DNA of 64,000 nt from Cristatella mucedo (Eukaryota; Bryozoa; Phylactolaemata; Cristatellidae): the NCBI GenBank assembly GCA_009760855.2, contig WPIO01000017.1:372001-436000 (forward strand), given 5' to 3'. Positions 14,740 through 27,322 of this stretch are shown piece after piece (positions within the stretch are counted from its first letter, which is position 1; each line of letters begins with the position of its first letter). A model generated the notes under the pieces. The model saw only the letters and a list, made by a program, of their open reading frames with translations, did no database searches and was not told the origin of the DNA. The position numbers and the translations under genes are program-made.

Positions 14740-15595
14740 CAACTGCCTCATAAATCACTTTCTCTCACCGACTTTCGCTCCCCATCGAGCGATGGACATA
14801 TCGGCTTTCAAATCATGTCACTCACGTTTAGGCCTCTTAATTGTCTTGCACCGGTTCACCTATCCGATACCTACTCTTAGGGGTTCCCTTATGTCGTACT
14901 GCCAGTTCTTCTGCACTCGGGCCGTCTAGCTGTGTGGCCAACCTCTAACCTTCGAAGCATATGCAAAGGACCGCGCCTTCTGCTCGTGTGCTCCAGAATC
15001 GCCTCTGACTTGCTACTGAATGACTCGACATCCATCACTCGACGTGCCCTCCGAAAGGAAACTCAGAAGACCATCTGAGCCTCGATGTGTTTGCCATGCT
15101 CGTATGAATTCTCTCCTATGTACTACGTGTGGAGAAATAGTGTTTGCTATCACCAATCAGTTGGCATGCTTCGTTTCCATCTTATGTAAAGTGCATAAGA
15201 GATTTATATCTCTGAGCGGGAGTCCACCATTCGTACAACCGGCTATTCTGACTCGAATTGTTTAGCCATACCTCGGACGAACCTCAAAATCGTTGTAGAC
15301 CGTGCCTTTAGTTCGCATGCTACTAAATCCTGGAACTCACTACCGAAACACGTCACAACGTCCCCTGACATGATGACATTTAAAAACCAGCTCAAAACGC
15401 TCCTGCTTATTACAGCACTTGGCGGGTCTTTGGGATTCGTCCTTCGAGTGCATGTACCTGCTTACACTGTGCCCTGCTGCTTGCAGATGTTACCACCAGT
15501 CATTTATCAATGCTACGCAGCATATGTGAAGTGCATAGAAATAGATTCAGTTCTCTGAGGGTGCTATTCAAATGTATTATTATTAGTAGTTTGTC
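14740..15595 (+). mobile_element. Decayed LINE A-type copy
   Basis: 14750-14850 aligns with the segment corresponding to LLADLHWLPVKQR. 15260-15430 aligns with the FGDRAFSSYAPKAWNSLP and FKNQLKTLL segment. The 3' UTR ends in a hairpin (AAGTGCAT...GGTGCTA) and ATT repeats. Many stops and gaps are present. Confidence 0.75.
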
Positions 15596-16689
15596 AAAAA
15601 GTTTAATAATATTTGTATTGCAGTAATTTAATGGTTAGTGCTTTGAAATTTGGTGTGCTGCCCTAGGAATAGCCAGTCAAAATGTATTTAGAAAGAGATT
15701 CAATCGACCTTTTGTTAGGAGGCAGCCGTTGGGTTAATCTATGGCAACTCGCCGTTGTGGCAAGTGGGTGCTGTGTCAAATGTCCTTGCTCCTAGATTAC
15801 AGCCGTAAGAATCTGAACTGGCATTCTATGGCCTAAGTCTTGCTTTTTGCGCGACTAGAAAATATCCTGATTCCAAATCTCGGTATTGGAGTGCCATCAA
15901 CCAGCTGCTCCACCTGAACTTAAAGGAAACTGTAACTGAACTTAAAGGAAACGTGTAACAAGAAATTTTACAGTTTGCCATTGCTGTTATCTGCTACCTG
16001 CTGAGGGTACATGCCTGGTTTCAGGCTGACGTCGCATACCCGATTGCAAGCGTTGCTAAATAAGGTTTGCAACCAGTCGGTTTGTGCCACCGTCCAAGAG
16101 AGTTGAGCGCAAACCCATATTTACTGCAGCCCTGTCCAATAAGACGCCAGTGCAACCTAACTCGGTCGATCACAGGCCTTGAGCTTTGTAGGTAAGTCGT
16201 GCAAGGCAATGTAAAGCCAAGCTCTAGTTGAAGTTCGGGATAGGTGTGTGCTTCTTGTATTAAAGCAAGCTCTTACCACTAAACATAGGTCTTGACAATT
16301 TTCAGGCTAGTCTCTTGGGACCCGAGTTTCCGAAAACAAACCCTGCCCTAGTTAGCAGCAGCCACCACCTCGGGCCAGTGAAGAAGGGGTGTGATAACAG
16401 GTCGCCTTGCTAACATTTACGTTCAGCTAAATGCATTCTGTGTTACCTTGCAAGGCTCTGCTTCTTGGCAAATAGTTATGTGATCCTAATGTATTCCTGT
16501 GAGTTTCAGGATGTGAGTTAGTTTCTAAAAATCGCTTGCATGAATGTCATGATTGCACGCTGACTTAATCGAAAAAAGCACCGTGCTGAGGATTGAGCTA
16601 CTAGAGCAACCTACAGGTCGTTGCTTACCGACCATCAACAACTACAGCAGTTTTATCACAGATCACACACCAGCTGTTAAGTACTAACA
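15596..16689. other. Unassigned stretch
   Basis: No recognised gene. A short tandem duplication of the block ctgaacttaaaggaaac occurs at about 15915-15955. Confidence 0.5.
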
Positions 16690-17970
16690 ATTATACATTT
16701 GTATTTGCACCCTCAAGAGAACTAAAATCTCTTTCAAAGCTCTGCACAGATGCTGTTAAGAAAGCATCACCGAATGATTTGTGGTAGCATTCGCAATTCT
16801 GTCATCATTCGTGACATTGTTAGATGTGACATGCACAGGGTCAACATGTAGATGTGGTTAGTTACAGCAGGCACAGTATCGGCACACACAAGCACACAAC
16901 GGACGAATCGAAAAGACCCATTAAATTCTGTAATAAACGGGTTTTTTGAGCTTTTTAAATGTCATGTCTGAGGATCTCGTGTTGTCAGAGGATGTCATGA
17001 CGTCAGTCGGGACAGAATTCCAGGCTTTGGGAGCATAAGGACTAAAGGCATGGTCTTCAAAGGTTTTGAGGTTCATACTAGGGATGGTTACACGATTTGA
17101 GTCAGAATAGGGGTGGTACGATGCTTGGCCTGATGGTGTGGTAGTTAAGATATGTAGGCTAGAACCAGAGAATGAAGGGACCTAAGCGTAAGTGACAGAG
17201 CCCTGAAGTCGATGCACTGCTTGGTTGGGAGCCAGTGCAAGTCGGCAAGGAGTGGTGTGATGCAACTGCAACGCTCACGACAGACAAGCCTAGCAGAGGA
17301 GTTACACACCAGCTGCAAGCACCTGATTTCACAGGCCGGTAGACCAGTAAAACGGTGAGTTACATAAGTCGAGATAGAATGTTACAAATGCATGAACCAA
17401 TTTGGATTTAGTATCCCTGTCTAAGCAAGCCCGAATGTTGGAAGTGTTATGCAGCTGAAAGTAGGCAGACTTGACTGTGGAGCCGATGTTGTCATCTAAA
17501 TTAGAAAATCACACCTGAGTTACATGCAGATGCAACAGGAGATATGCAGGCTGAGCCGATTTTGAGTGATACTCTTTCCAGTTTCTGTCACACTTGGTTT
17601 GCCCATAACTAGTAAGTTGGTTTGTTATTTAATCTGAGAAAGTTTGCTGCCATACATGTGCGGATGTTAGCAATACACACAGCAAGCGTATGTGGAAAAT
17701 TTGACATGCTGGAGGGTTTGGAGAGATCAAAAGGTACAAGTGAGTGTCATCTGCATAGAAGTAAAAGCCTAGATTGTGCTTGGCTATCATATCGGTAAGA
17801 GGGAGAGTACAAACTATGTAAAGAAGCAGACCGAGCACAGAGCCCTGAGGTACCCTGTACTTCAGTAACTTCTTTGATGACCTTCGTTCCATTACATCAA
17901 TACTCTGGAATCTCCCACTGAGTAAGGATCTAAACAATTGTAGTGCAGATTTTACTTTTTCAAAGTGCCA
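16690..17970 (-). mobile_element. LINE A-type copy with RT catalytic segment
   Basis: From high to low coordinates: RT palm ([20 protein letters not shown], then FYFYADDTHLYL), thumb and C-terminal region, 3' UTR, and the terminal hairpin near 16720. Frameshifts and stops break the frame after the YADD box. Confidence 0.85.
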
Positions 17971-18185
17971 ATAATAATAATAATAATGCATTTGACCAGA
18001 ATTCAATCTCTTTTGTAGAGAACCCAATCTATTTCTAGGTACTTTACATATGCTGCAAAGGAAGCACGATCGAATGGTTAGTGGTAGCATTCTCAATAAA
18101 CAACAGGAATACCATGGTTAGGGGTGACATGCACACGGTCAGCATGCTAGTGTGGTTAGTGGCAGTATGCACAGTGACTTCGACA
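17971..18185 (-). mobile_element. LINE A 3' end
   Basis: 3'-UTR-only copy with an (AAT)n tail at 17971-17988, a diverged terminal hairpin region and the CCTAACCATGG-type 3' UTR. It abuts the preceding minus-strand LINE. Confidence 0.8.
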
Positions 18186-19677
18186 CCTTAGTTCACGATC
18201 ATTAGTTTGGGGTGGAGATTACTGACAATCTGGAAGCAGCCAACCAATCCACATCATATTGTTGGCTTGGCAACTATAAAACCGTCTGATCAACTCCACT
18301 TACATGTCCTTGTCACCTCGTAGTGCTTGGAGCACAGGCCGGTTTGCCAGAACATGCAAGGCACACATGTGCCTGCATTCTGGATGCATTAGTGTGACGA
18401 TAAATACAAAAAGAGCTAACTGTTCGAGTGCTCATTGCAAGCATATGCATTCGACCGCAATACATTCTTCAGTTGGAGTCCCCAGACCGAATCACTCTGA
18501 TGGGTATCAGTAACACTTACGATATGGGGACAAGGTGTAGTCACCTCTTCTCTGCGCAAGCATTGAGCAAAGGTGGCCTGCTGATGCATGCCATCCCACC
18601 AGTAACTAGTGCCGTGCGGTAGGCTGCTCATAAAGTCGATTCTCTCTTCTCTTTCTGTACAGCCATGTGCTGCCATGGCATGTAATACCAAGCCCATTTT
18701 AAGTAGAGCATATCTGCAATGTCTTGTGTCTAGGGAGGCGCATCAGTCGATGGTCAATGGCCGAACGTGCTGCCATAGAGGCGTGAAGCAGGCGGTCACC
18801 AGATTGGCAGAGATGGCTGCACACGGGTTTGGCTGAGGGCTAAAAATGGCAGCCTAGGACTGACCCCTTGGTCAAGGCATGGAATGGGTATTCAACGAAA
18901 GCCGAGAAAGTGTAGCCAGACAGTGGCCATGCGTGATATGAAAGCGAACCGGCAGCTAAAAAACGGAGGCCTGCCATGGACTTGCGTTTGTGCTTCCGCT
19001 CGTGGAACATGGTTTAATGCACCATATCAGCAGTGGACGTCAACAAATAAAAAACGCGTCGGCAAGTACAGGCGTACCTGCTGGAGCCAATATAAAATTG
19101 TGAAATTGCCACCATAGTTACTGCAAGCTGATGCAAAGTCGACTAGGTTAGCAATACCAAAAACAACAACACTCGAGATGTTCGGTCCATACACAACCGA
19201 AAAAGCATGCGCATTTCGGCGAGCGGCAGTGCTCAACGATGATCTTCTTTACATGATGCTCGCCTGCAACTGTGATGTGGTCCCATCGCTCTGCGGCTGT
19301 AAAACTTGGAGCTCCATCGAGCAAGTAGTCCACTGACTTGGGCTCGGACTGGCCGACTGGCACGCTAGCATTATAGCAACTGGCTGACTCAAACCCGCAG
19401 CAGACGGCTCCACCAGCCGAGTTGTTCACACTTAAGTTGAAACACGGCTAGCGGAGGGCCAGCCATCCAAGGAGTACCTTCCTATGGAATCTCTCATCAA
19501 TCGAAGGTCGCCTCGACAGATTTCAGTCGGCTCCACTCGCTGCCCGTTGTATGGCTTCACCGGATTTAGGAATGTTCGATGGCAAGGGCGGCCGCCACCA
19601 CGAACGAAGGACGCCAGGAGACCAGACCGCTCGTAGCCGAGCCACACACAGATCAGCCACCCGCCAAGCATATGAGG
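18186..19677. other. Unassigned stretch
   Basis: No recognised domain in any frame. 19148-19671 is GC-richer and may be the 3' UTR of the microprotein candidate next to it. Confidence 0.4.
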
Positions 19678-19851
19678 CTACGCGAATCTAGTCCGTCGGC
19701 GAGCGTAGCATCCGATGCTTGCGCAGAGGAAGACAATCCCTAGGATGACTCCGAGCACGAGAGCTAAGGCGTCTCCGCCGTCGAACGCGGAGACTGGAGG
19801 CGATAGCACGACTACGATAAAAATAGCTGGCAGCCAAGTGTAGGCGGCCAT
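19678..19851 (-). CDS. Candidate 57-residue single-pass membrane microprotein
   Basis: ATG at 19851 has a strong context (A at -3, G at +4) with an in-frame TAG three codons upstream, and TAG at 19680-19678 ends it. Residues 1-22 look like a signal peptide (MAAYTWLPAIFIVVVLSPPV, then SA). A five-residue acidic stretch, FDGGD, follows, then a hydrophobic span at about 28-49 with two cysteines (LVLGVILGIVFLCASIGCY). The tail is basic: ARRRTRFA. The layout is a type I membrane microprotein or a double-spanning hairpin if the signal is uncleaved. I do not recognise the family. It could also be the first exon of a longer protein, although no good donor lies inside it. Confidence 0.4.
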   Translation of the reverse strand: MAAYTWLPAIFIVVVLSPPVSAFDGGDALALVLGVILGIVFLCASIGCYARRRTRFA

Positions 19852-20333
19852 GATGTACTATTTCTATGCAGGTCAAGGCATCATCATCCACCCCCCTCAA
19901 TTAGGTGGCTGGCATTCTCGCCTGTGGCAATTCTGTCGCTGTTTCCTTACGTACAGTCATACCAAAGCACCGCGGAACCATTTTTCAGGGAGTTTACGAA
20001 ATGACCCAGTGTTGGTTTGCTGACTGAAGCCAAGAGGTGAAGCTAAGGAGAGCTAAGTAAGCTAAGGAGAGCTAAGTAAGCTGCGGAGGCTAAGTAGTCG
20101 AGTCGCTTTGTGCAGACGTGGCGACGTGTTCGCCCGTCTGACTGCTGTAGCATCTTCGAGAAATAGTTGACCCTTCGAACGCGTTCCTTGGTTATTTTAT
20201 GCTTTCATGCTCCGACGTATGTGCAGCACGTCAATTTCGTAGCTGGTTTGTCACGCATCTGCGATGGCTCTTTAAGTTCGGCCCACTGTTATGGTTTATC
20301 TGACATACATATATATATATACATATATACACT

Positions 20334-20377
<44 letters not shown>

Positions 20378-20984
20378 CGTGCGTGTGTGTCATAGAAGCA
20401 CATCCGTGAGCTGAAACCGCATCGGCGTCAGCTGCCTGGAAAGGGGCGGCTACGTGTGGTATCTCATCGAGTCTTCTGTGGTCGAAGCCACCCTTCGCCC
20501 TGATCGCCGAAAAAAAGCGGCTGCAAAAATTGAAAGTAAGCGCAGAAAACAAACAAGACAGAGGCCCGCAGGTCGCCTGGGAATGGGTCTGCCGTAGCTG
20601 CTCGAAGGCATCGAGCGCTGGAGGCTGGCGTTCGTTGCGTCAGCGGTCCTTGTCCGAGATCGTGGTCGGTGTCAGGTGCGTTGGAGGCCGGCCTGTCGGC
20701 GTGGTCTTTGTCCGAGAGCCGCAAGTCGCTGAAGGCGAATAAGCCATCGAGGTGCTTTGCAAATAGAAAGGGGCTTGCTTTCAAAGAGCCGTTCACGGTG
20801 GCAACGCCACAGTTTGGGCTGAGGGGGGGGCATGTGCATTTTCGGGCCTTGCGACTAAAGTTTGCAAGGTAAGAACAGAACTGACCATTGCCCTAGTTCT
20901 GCAGGGAGGGGCCCGTGCGACAGCCCAAGCGGTCTACAAGTGATAGCTGATTCTATGGGCCCGAATCACTTTGGGCCCGAATCA
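19852..20984. other. Unassigned, with minisatellite and TA/TG microsatellite
   Basis: 20041-20096 holds about three copies of a 19-base unit (agctaaggagagctaagta). 20310-20392 is a compound (TA)n(TG)n tract. 20410-20800 is GC-rich with open frames but no recognised domain. Confidence 0.5.
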
Positions 20985-22110
20985 CTGTTCCCAGAGGCTC
21001 AGTAGAAATGGAGAATAGCGAGAACCGAGGACGAACCCTTGTGGAACTCTGCAGTTGACTGGTCTTGTGAATGAGATCTAACCCCTACACGACATGGATT
21101 AAGCACGATCGGCAAGTGCGACTTGAACCTCGTCAGTGCCTCATGTGCCAGGCCGATCGCTGTTCTCAATCGTTAACGAAGGATATCGTGATCAATAGTG
21201 TCAAACACAGGTAGATAGAGCAGGGCAAGGCAATGACAACAGTTATCATCGTTGTATGGGACGTTGTTAGTTAAACGGAGAAGAGCAGTTTTAGTGAAGT
21301 GGTGTCGCTTGAATCTCCAATGATATTTATCTAAAAATGTCTTATTTCCAATGTGTGCCACAAACTGCTTAGCAACAGTTTTTCTAAAAATTTGACAAAA
21401 ATGAAAGAAGAAAAATGGACGATTGTTTGATAGAATCTCTGAATCAAATCCAATCTTTTTAAGTGTTGCTAGAACGATTTTAAGGACTTGAAAACCACCC
21501 ATTACGCAGAGAAGCATTAAAAACCTGAGTTATGGCTGGTGTAAGTTTGCCTGCCAGTGAAGACCACAGAGGGGATAGTATAGGGTCTTCAGGAGATGAG
21601 CTCATTTTTAGTAGATTTTATCAAAGTAGCCGTTTCAGACGTAAAAACCTCAGAAAATCTCTTAAGAAAAGTTACAAGTTGCAGCTGAACACCTGCTTTA
21701 GTCGAAGGGGGTTATGGGGGCACGAATACGTGCAATTTCTTTGACGAGGAAGGCTGAAAATGGCACCGAGCCTTTAGTGTCCGTGGAGTGAGACCTCTCA
21801 GAGTGGGTGAGCAAATTGTTCAGTCTTATAAATTTGTTTTGTCTGACAGGCAGGACTTCAATCTTCGACTGAAAAAGGAAGCACTGGGTTTTGCAAAGCT
21901 TCCGGATGTAGAAACAGAGTAAGTCCGTGAGATTGGCTTGACGTTCGGCAGACCCAGACTTCTTAAAGCTACATTCAAGTGTTTGGATTAACGCAGTGCA
22001 TCTTATGAAGTTATAAGCCTGGCGTGCCAGAGGTCGCTCGTTCAGCTCTACAAGAGCTGCACTGCATTTTTTCTAGTTCCAGGATATCCTTGCTAGGAAA
22101 TATAGTTTCA
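20985..22110 (-). mobile_element. LINE D fragment (a second RT lineage)
   Basis: Minus-strand translation gives SNNRPFFFFHF.QIFRKTVAKQFVAHI, RFKRHHFTKTALLR and VFDTIDHDILR. These are the finger and palm motifs of a CR1/L2/Rex-type RT, diverged from LINE A. A degraded VPQG-FVLG box is near 21020-21060. Numerous frameshifts. Confidence 0.75.
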
Positions 22111-22171
22111 AAAATATGAATCCTAAATATGTCACATCATTTATCACATATTATACGCATAATATGTTATC

Positions 22172-22430
22172 GAAACATTAAGTCGGTCTCTGTGATTCGT
22201 TCTTTGTGTGCTTATGCGTGCTGGCACTGTTGCATGCTGCCACCAAACTTGCATGCTGACCCTGTGCATGTCACACCTAACCATTTTGTTCGCGTTGTTA
22301 ATCAAGCATGATACTCTAATCATTCGATTGTGCTTCTGTTGCAGCAACTGTAAAGTGCCTGGAAAGAGATCGAGTTCTCTGAGGGTGCTATATCAAATGC
22401 ATTATTATTATTATTATTATTATATGCTCC
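22172..22430 (+). mobile_element. LINE A 3' end
   Basis: 3' UTR plus terminal hairpin (AAGTGCC...GGTGCTA, with G-U wobble pairs in RNA) and an (ATT)n tail. Confidence 0.85.
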
Positions 22431-22760
22431 TCACTTTCTGCATTCCTGTGCTTCTGAGTAGCATTCAATCCTTAGGGGGTCGTGGCTTCATTCTTTTTTT
22501 CTAAAACCCTAAACTCACTTCCGACTGACATTGATATAAAACCTGGCTTGACGACACTTAAAAAGAAGCTTAAAACCTACCTGTTCTTCATAGAGTTCCA
22601 TCCATCAAAGAAAAGTGGCCTTTGTGTGCCTAAGCATGTGAAATTTGTTATGCTTTCACTAACCAATTGACTTTCTTCTACCCCAGCTTATGTAAATTGC
22701 CTTGATGGAAATTAAGTTTGCTTTGGGTGCAATATCCATGTTTTAATAATACAATTTTTA
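22431..22760 (+). mobile_element. LINE C-terminus and 3' tail, diverged
   Basis: Encodes a relic of the sequence NSLPTDIDIKPGLTTLKKKL followed by KTYLFF, the usual LINE C-terminal helix, followed by a tail (gccttgatggaaattaag) that is a distant relative of the LINE A hairpin. Confidence 0.7.
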
Positions 22761-23974
22761 TATCTTGACTTAGTTTTCATGCACTCATGATGACATTGTA
22801 AATGTTCTATCCTTGTTTACAAAGCACAGCAGTGGTTGTTGTCAATAAAGGAGGATATGTTAACATATGAGTTGCATTTAACATTTAATTTTCATGGATT
22901 GTGGATACATATTCGTGCTAGATGATGACATTTGAAGATTCAACCTAGAGCCTTGATTTACATGTATCATCTATGAGGCTGAAAATTATACCTGTGTGGC
23001 GTACCAAAGGCTGAGGTACTCACATTTGATTTTCGTGGAGTCACACTATACTCCGATTGGCTGTTATAGTTGCCAGTCTGCACTTGTAAACTTGTATCCA
23101 TCATTGAGCTTTAGCAAAGTACGCTTGCTTTTTTGGATGTCGAGCTGTGGTCTATAATGATGCAGTGATGATGTAACCTTGATGAGTAACGGCTGCTATG
23201 ATCAGTACCAACTATATAGTTCATCAGAATGTGGGAGACTGACTTTAGTTGGCTATGCATTTTCGGAGACAGCAATCGGCCATGATAGTTGCAAAATTGT
23301 CTGGTCGTGGACAATAAAGGGCAACGTATCTCAGCCTACTGATGAATAATTAGCTTGCAGTTATTGGTGAGTCGCTTGTCTCTGGAATGGTGCTAGCATG
23401 CATGGTGCATGATGATCTTCTTTATGTCAGCAGTGAGTGGGTGTAGGTTGAAGTGTAGGAGCAGTTCGTTTGCCCCGGCTAGCGAGTCATGCTAACAGCA
23501 CGTTGATTGCTGGCTCTACAAATCCAGCTTTAGGGGTTTACGTCATTTATACATAGAATAAGAAGACTCTACTGATGAGTGCAGGCATCGTGATCTTGGG
23601 AAGTAAAGCTGTTAGATTGATTATAGGAGTCGATGGTGCTCAATTGTCGATCGTTTAATGTTGCACTGCTACCAAGCACTGTCGGCAGGGTCGTGCTGCT
23701 AAAAGGTTGTTATGGGCAAGCCAAAGTGGAGCAGAACCACTGACGTGAATGATGCACAATAGCTATTGCCATGCAAGAGCTGTGCATAGTTTTAACCTAA
23801 TTTTTTAGTTTTGTAGTTTGTGTGCAGTTTTGATTGTCCAGGCATACCAGAAAAATAGGAGGGTTGTTGCTTCCGATTTGGAACCAACTGCTGACAGCAG
23901 TGACCGATTGTCATTATCTGACGATCACGAGCACTGCTTCGCTTCTATTGCGAAACACGATAACACTTAAGTGA
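22761..23974. other. Unassigned stretch
   Basis: AT-rich, with no recognised gene or element. Confidence 0.5.
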
Positions 23975-24425
23975 TAATTTTTTATATTTCTTCAAAGTTT
24001 CGTCTCTCAATTTTAGGTCCTTCATTTTTTACCCTGGCCTACCTCGCCGAACTACTTCCCAATCAAAATATTCATCATACCAACCACTTGCCTCACAAAA
24101 GTCTGTTAGCTGTGTCTCTAACGAACCTTAAATCATTCGGAGATCTGACTTCAGTTCGTATATTCCCAGTGCCTAAAATGCACTCCAGACTAACGCCATA
24201 CAATTCCCCTACTTAAAGGCGGCATTTAAAAAGAAGCTACAATTCCTCCTGCTCTTGACAGCATCACCAGGGTCCATGTAAATTCTCTTTTGTAAGCTTA
24301 TGCGGGCTGACACTGTGCATGCTATCCCCAGCTGATTGGCATGCTTTCTTTGCTGCATATATAAAGTGCCTAAAAGAGATATAGTTCTCTTAGGGTGTGA
24401 TATAGATGCTTTATATTAATTGTTA
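23975..24425 (+). mobile_element. Decayed LINE A-type 3' end
   Basis: Contains LAYLAELLPNQNIHHTNH and SLTNLKSFGD relics, then a 3' UTR and hairpin-like tail (aaagtgcctaaaagagat...ttctcttagggtg). Confidence 0.75.
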
Positions 24426-25373
24426 TTGTGAGGATAGTATCTTTGCCAATACGGTGTGCTTTGCAAGTCATTGTCCTATGCCTCAACGGCATCAGTCTCG
24501 ACGTCTATGAGTGTTCTGGCCCACCAGCTGTATGAGCCCTCGGACCGACTATAGACACGGGCGAGATGGCATGACGGCAGAGCCTCTAGTTCATGTCCTA
24601 GGGACTTTTGATTTCTGTAGCCGGCACTGATGACCTAATCTGCCACAACTGTTCGAACGTCACTTGACTACCTGTAAAGCAGCAGTCTTCAAAAAGACCA
24701 TTAAAAAATTAGCAGCATAGGGAAGCCTGCCATATCTTGCAGGTCCTCTACAATTTCAGTCTGTTCAAAGAGACTCAAATTGTTTATCTCCCCAGCCTTT
24801 GTTCATTTTCACACTGAAGTTCCCATTTAGGAAACTTCTCTTAGTATGTGCAGTCTTCCTGCAGACATGCAAGTGTGATCTAAATGTACATGCTGCCAGT
24901 GTTCTCACTAGTGCTTGGCATGAAGAATAGATCAGATGCTTTTTGGGAATCAGAAGTAGAGAGTTTCACAATCGACCGCATGATCAGAGTAATTGGAGAA
25001 ACCGCCTTTCTGGCAGGCCTTTCCTCAAAGCTTGGTGTGACGGCATTGGCGATTCTTTTGAGATCCGATATGAGACACGCTCGGTGAGTGGTTACTTCAG
25101 CCTAGTCCTAAATGAGCCATGCTTGGAGCAGTCGGAGTACAACACACTATCTGCCTATCCATTAGGTAATGCTAAAGTCACTCACATTTGCTATTCCTTA
25201 ATGCAAAGTGTACCTGAATATATGCCTTGGTTTATTTTTGGTCACGTGCTGTAATCACAAGCATACATTAGGACTCTTTTCCAAAAGAGTAACCCCTATG
25301 CAGTTCATGCAACTCTTGTACAGTATTGCAGCAAATGTGATGAGAGTTTTCAATGCCCGAAGAGACTTGAAGG
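24426..25373. other. Unassigned, with an unrecognised frame
   Basis: 24600-24760 may be LINE C-terminal debris (FKKTIKKLAA). A frame at 24884-25087 runs into a good donor-like GGTGAGTGG at about 25083, but I recognise no family. Confidence 0.35.
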
Positions 25374-26198
25374 TGTTGCATGCTTAAAAAATAAGTCCTG
25401 CATTAAAGCACATTTTAATATTTATTTTTGCATATGTTCCTTTTATATCGTGTATATCCCCTCAGCAGTACTCGCTCTCATTTTATGGTTCTATTCATCC
25501 GTCGCCCTGTCTTTGGCATACGGCCCCCCGCCCTAGATCTCATAAGGTGCCATCAACGTTACCTTCGTTGAGCTAGCCTTTGGGTTAGGCTTGCTAGGCC
25601 TGCAGATATACTGAGAACAGTGGCGCTGTAGGCGAAAGGTCTATCTCACACTGGGTTCTTAACATGGCAGACCGGTAGAGTCAGCGTTCATCCAGACCAA
25701 TTGTGCCTACTCAAACATAGTCTTGTACACGGTTAGATACGTGACAAGTATTTTCTCGATCCTTACAATGCTCAGTCCTTACTATTTGTTGCATGCTTAA
25801 AAAATAAGTCCTGCATTAAAGCACATTTTAATATTTATTTTTGCATATGTTCCTTTTATATCGTGTATATCCCCTCAGCAGTACTCGCTCTCATTTTATG
25901 GTTCTATTCATCCGTCGCCCTGTCTTTGGCATACGGCCCCCGCCCTAGATCTCATAAGGTGCCATCAACGTTACCTTCGTTGAGCTAGCCTTTGGGTTAG
26001 GCTTGCTAGGCCTGCAGATATACTGAGAACAGTGGCGCTGTAGGCGAAAGGTCTATCTCACACTGGGTTCTTAACATGGCAGACCGGTAGAGTCAGCGTT
26101 CATCCAGACCAATTGTGCCTACTCAAACATAGTCTTGTACACGGTTAGATACGTGACAAGTATTTTCTCGATCCTTACAATGCTCAGTCCTTACTATT
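25374..26198. repeat. Near-identical 413-bp tandem duplication
   Basis: Copy 1 is 25374-25786 and copy 2 is 25787-26198. The only difference I can see is a C-run of six versus five (near 25525 and 25937). Both copies start with, and copy 2 is followed by, TGTTG, a possible microhomology at the breakpoint. No reading frame spans it. Confidence 0.95.
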
Positions 26199-26997
26199 TG
26201 TTGAGCGTCTTACCCCTGGTCCAAACCAGGGCAGCAAAAAGGCTCGAATTCGGCGATTTCGTCTGAGGCAAGACCCAAAAAGGTTTGAATTGGAACTCTT
26301 CAAGACAGCAGATGATATTCTTTTGTTGTTCGAATCGTACTTGTCCGATTTTTGTCAGTCCTTATCGCATGGTGGCCACGGTTATCCTGCAGACGAGTCA
26401 CCTGTGGAGTTCCACAAGGGTCCATTATCTTTAATCAACTGTACTCTAATTTTATCCATCGATCGAAATTAGCTGCATCGACAGATAAAGTGAATGCTTG
26501 CCGTGTAGACATTCGATCGTGGATGTTGGCCGATGTTCATATTCTAAATGATGGTAAAATTTAACATCTGAGAGCTTCATTAAGAAGAACGCCCCTAAAG
26601 CGATCAATCTTGTTCGACCACTGTCTAAGATTAAGAACTGCCAAACCCCGATGGCTGGCTAAAGATCTTACTAGTTCCCTGCTTTTGCCTGGGCTGAAGT
26701 ACTTTAATCCAGTTTTAGTTAACAAATCTCAGAGCTTCATACCTAGCTGAACTGCTGCACCAGTTAGAGCCTTCTTGTGCTCCCAGGTCTTCTATGGACT
26801 GTAAGTGAGCTGCTCCATACCTTACTTAAAAAGGCTGTTGGCGATGGAAGCTTGCACTCTGCATGTTCTATACTGTGGAACTCACTTTATCTTCTCTCCT
26901 GCTGCCGACTGTGGCACTTCCTTTCTAGCAATCCGAGCTGCTGTTTCCATGCTACTTATTTCTTCGACTGCTTTCCTGTCTCTGCTATGCATCACCT

Positions 26998-27118
26998 TGG
27001 TTTGGCCCAGGGGTAATGTGCTGGCTTTTGACTGCCGTGGCAGTGGGCTCGAGCTTTTCAGCATGTGTGAAGCACCTGGATAGAGATTAAGTTCTCTCAG
27101 GACACTATAGCGATGAAT
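26998..27118 (+). mobile_element. SINE1 copy nested in LINE B
   Basis: Head TTTGGCCCAGGGGTAATGTG, B-box-like GGGCTCGAGC, then GTGAAGCACCTGG and the hairpin tail ending GACACTATAGCGATGAATTT. Confidence 0.75.
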
Positions 27119-27171
27119 TTTATTTATGTATTTTAGTTTCCTTTTCGTTTTGTAAATATAAATATATATAT

Positions 27172-27322
27172 ATATATAATTCATTTATATTGCGCCCCAA
27201 GAGAATTTAATCTCTATTCAGGCGCTTCACATATGCCTCGGGGCTCGAGCCCACTACCTCAGCCAGACCTTGGTCGGGGCGAGCACCTTAACCGCTGGAC
27301 CAAACTAGCTCGGCGTTTTGCA
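27172..27322 (-). mobile_element. SINE1 copy, near-consensus, nested in LINE B
   Basis: Minus-strand head (GTCCAGCGGTTAAGGTGCTC, then the CCAAGGTCTGGCTGAGG block), B-box-like GGGCTCGAGCCCC, then AAGCGCCTGAATAGAG and GGGGCGC. It lies tail to tail with the preceding plus-strand SINE1, and the AT-rich spacer holds a (TA)n run. Confidence 0.85.

Noticed and set aside
24884-25254. Overlapping frames next to a donor-like GGTGAGTGG
   Set aside because: Neither frame resembles a known family, and no matching acceptor or partner exon was found.
25374-26198. A pair of retrotransposon LTRs
   Set aside because: The copies are directly adjacent with no interior and lack matching TG...CA ends, so tandem duplication is simpler.
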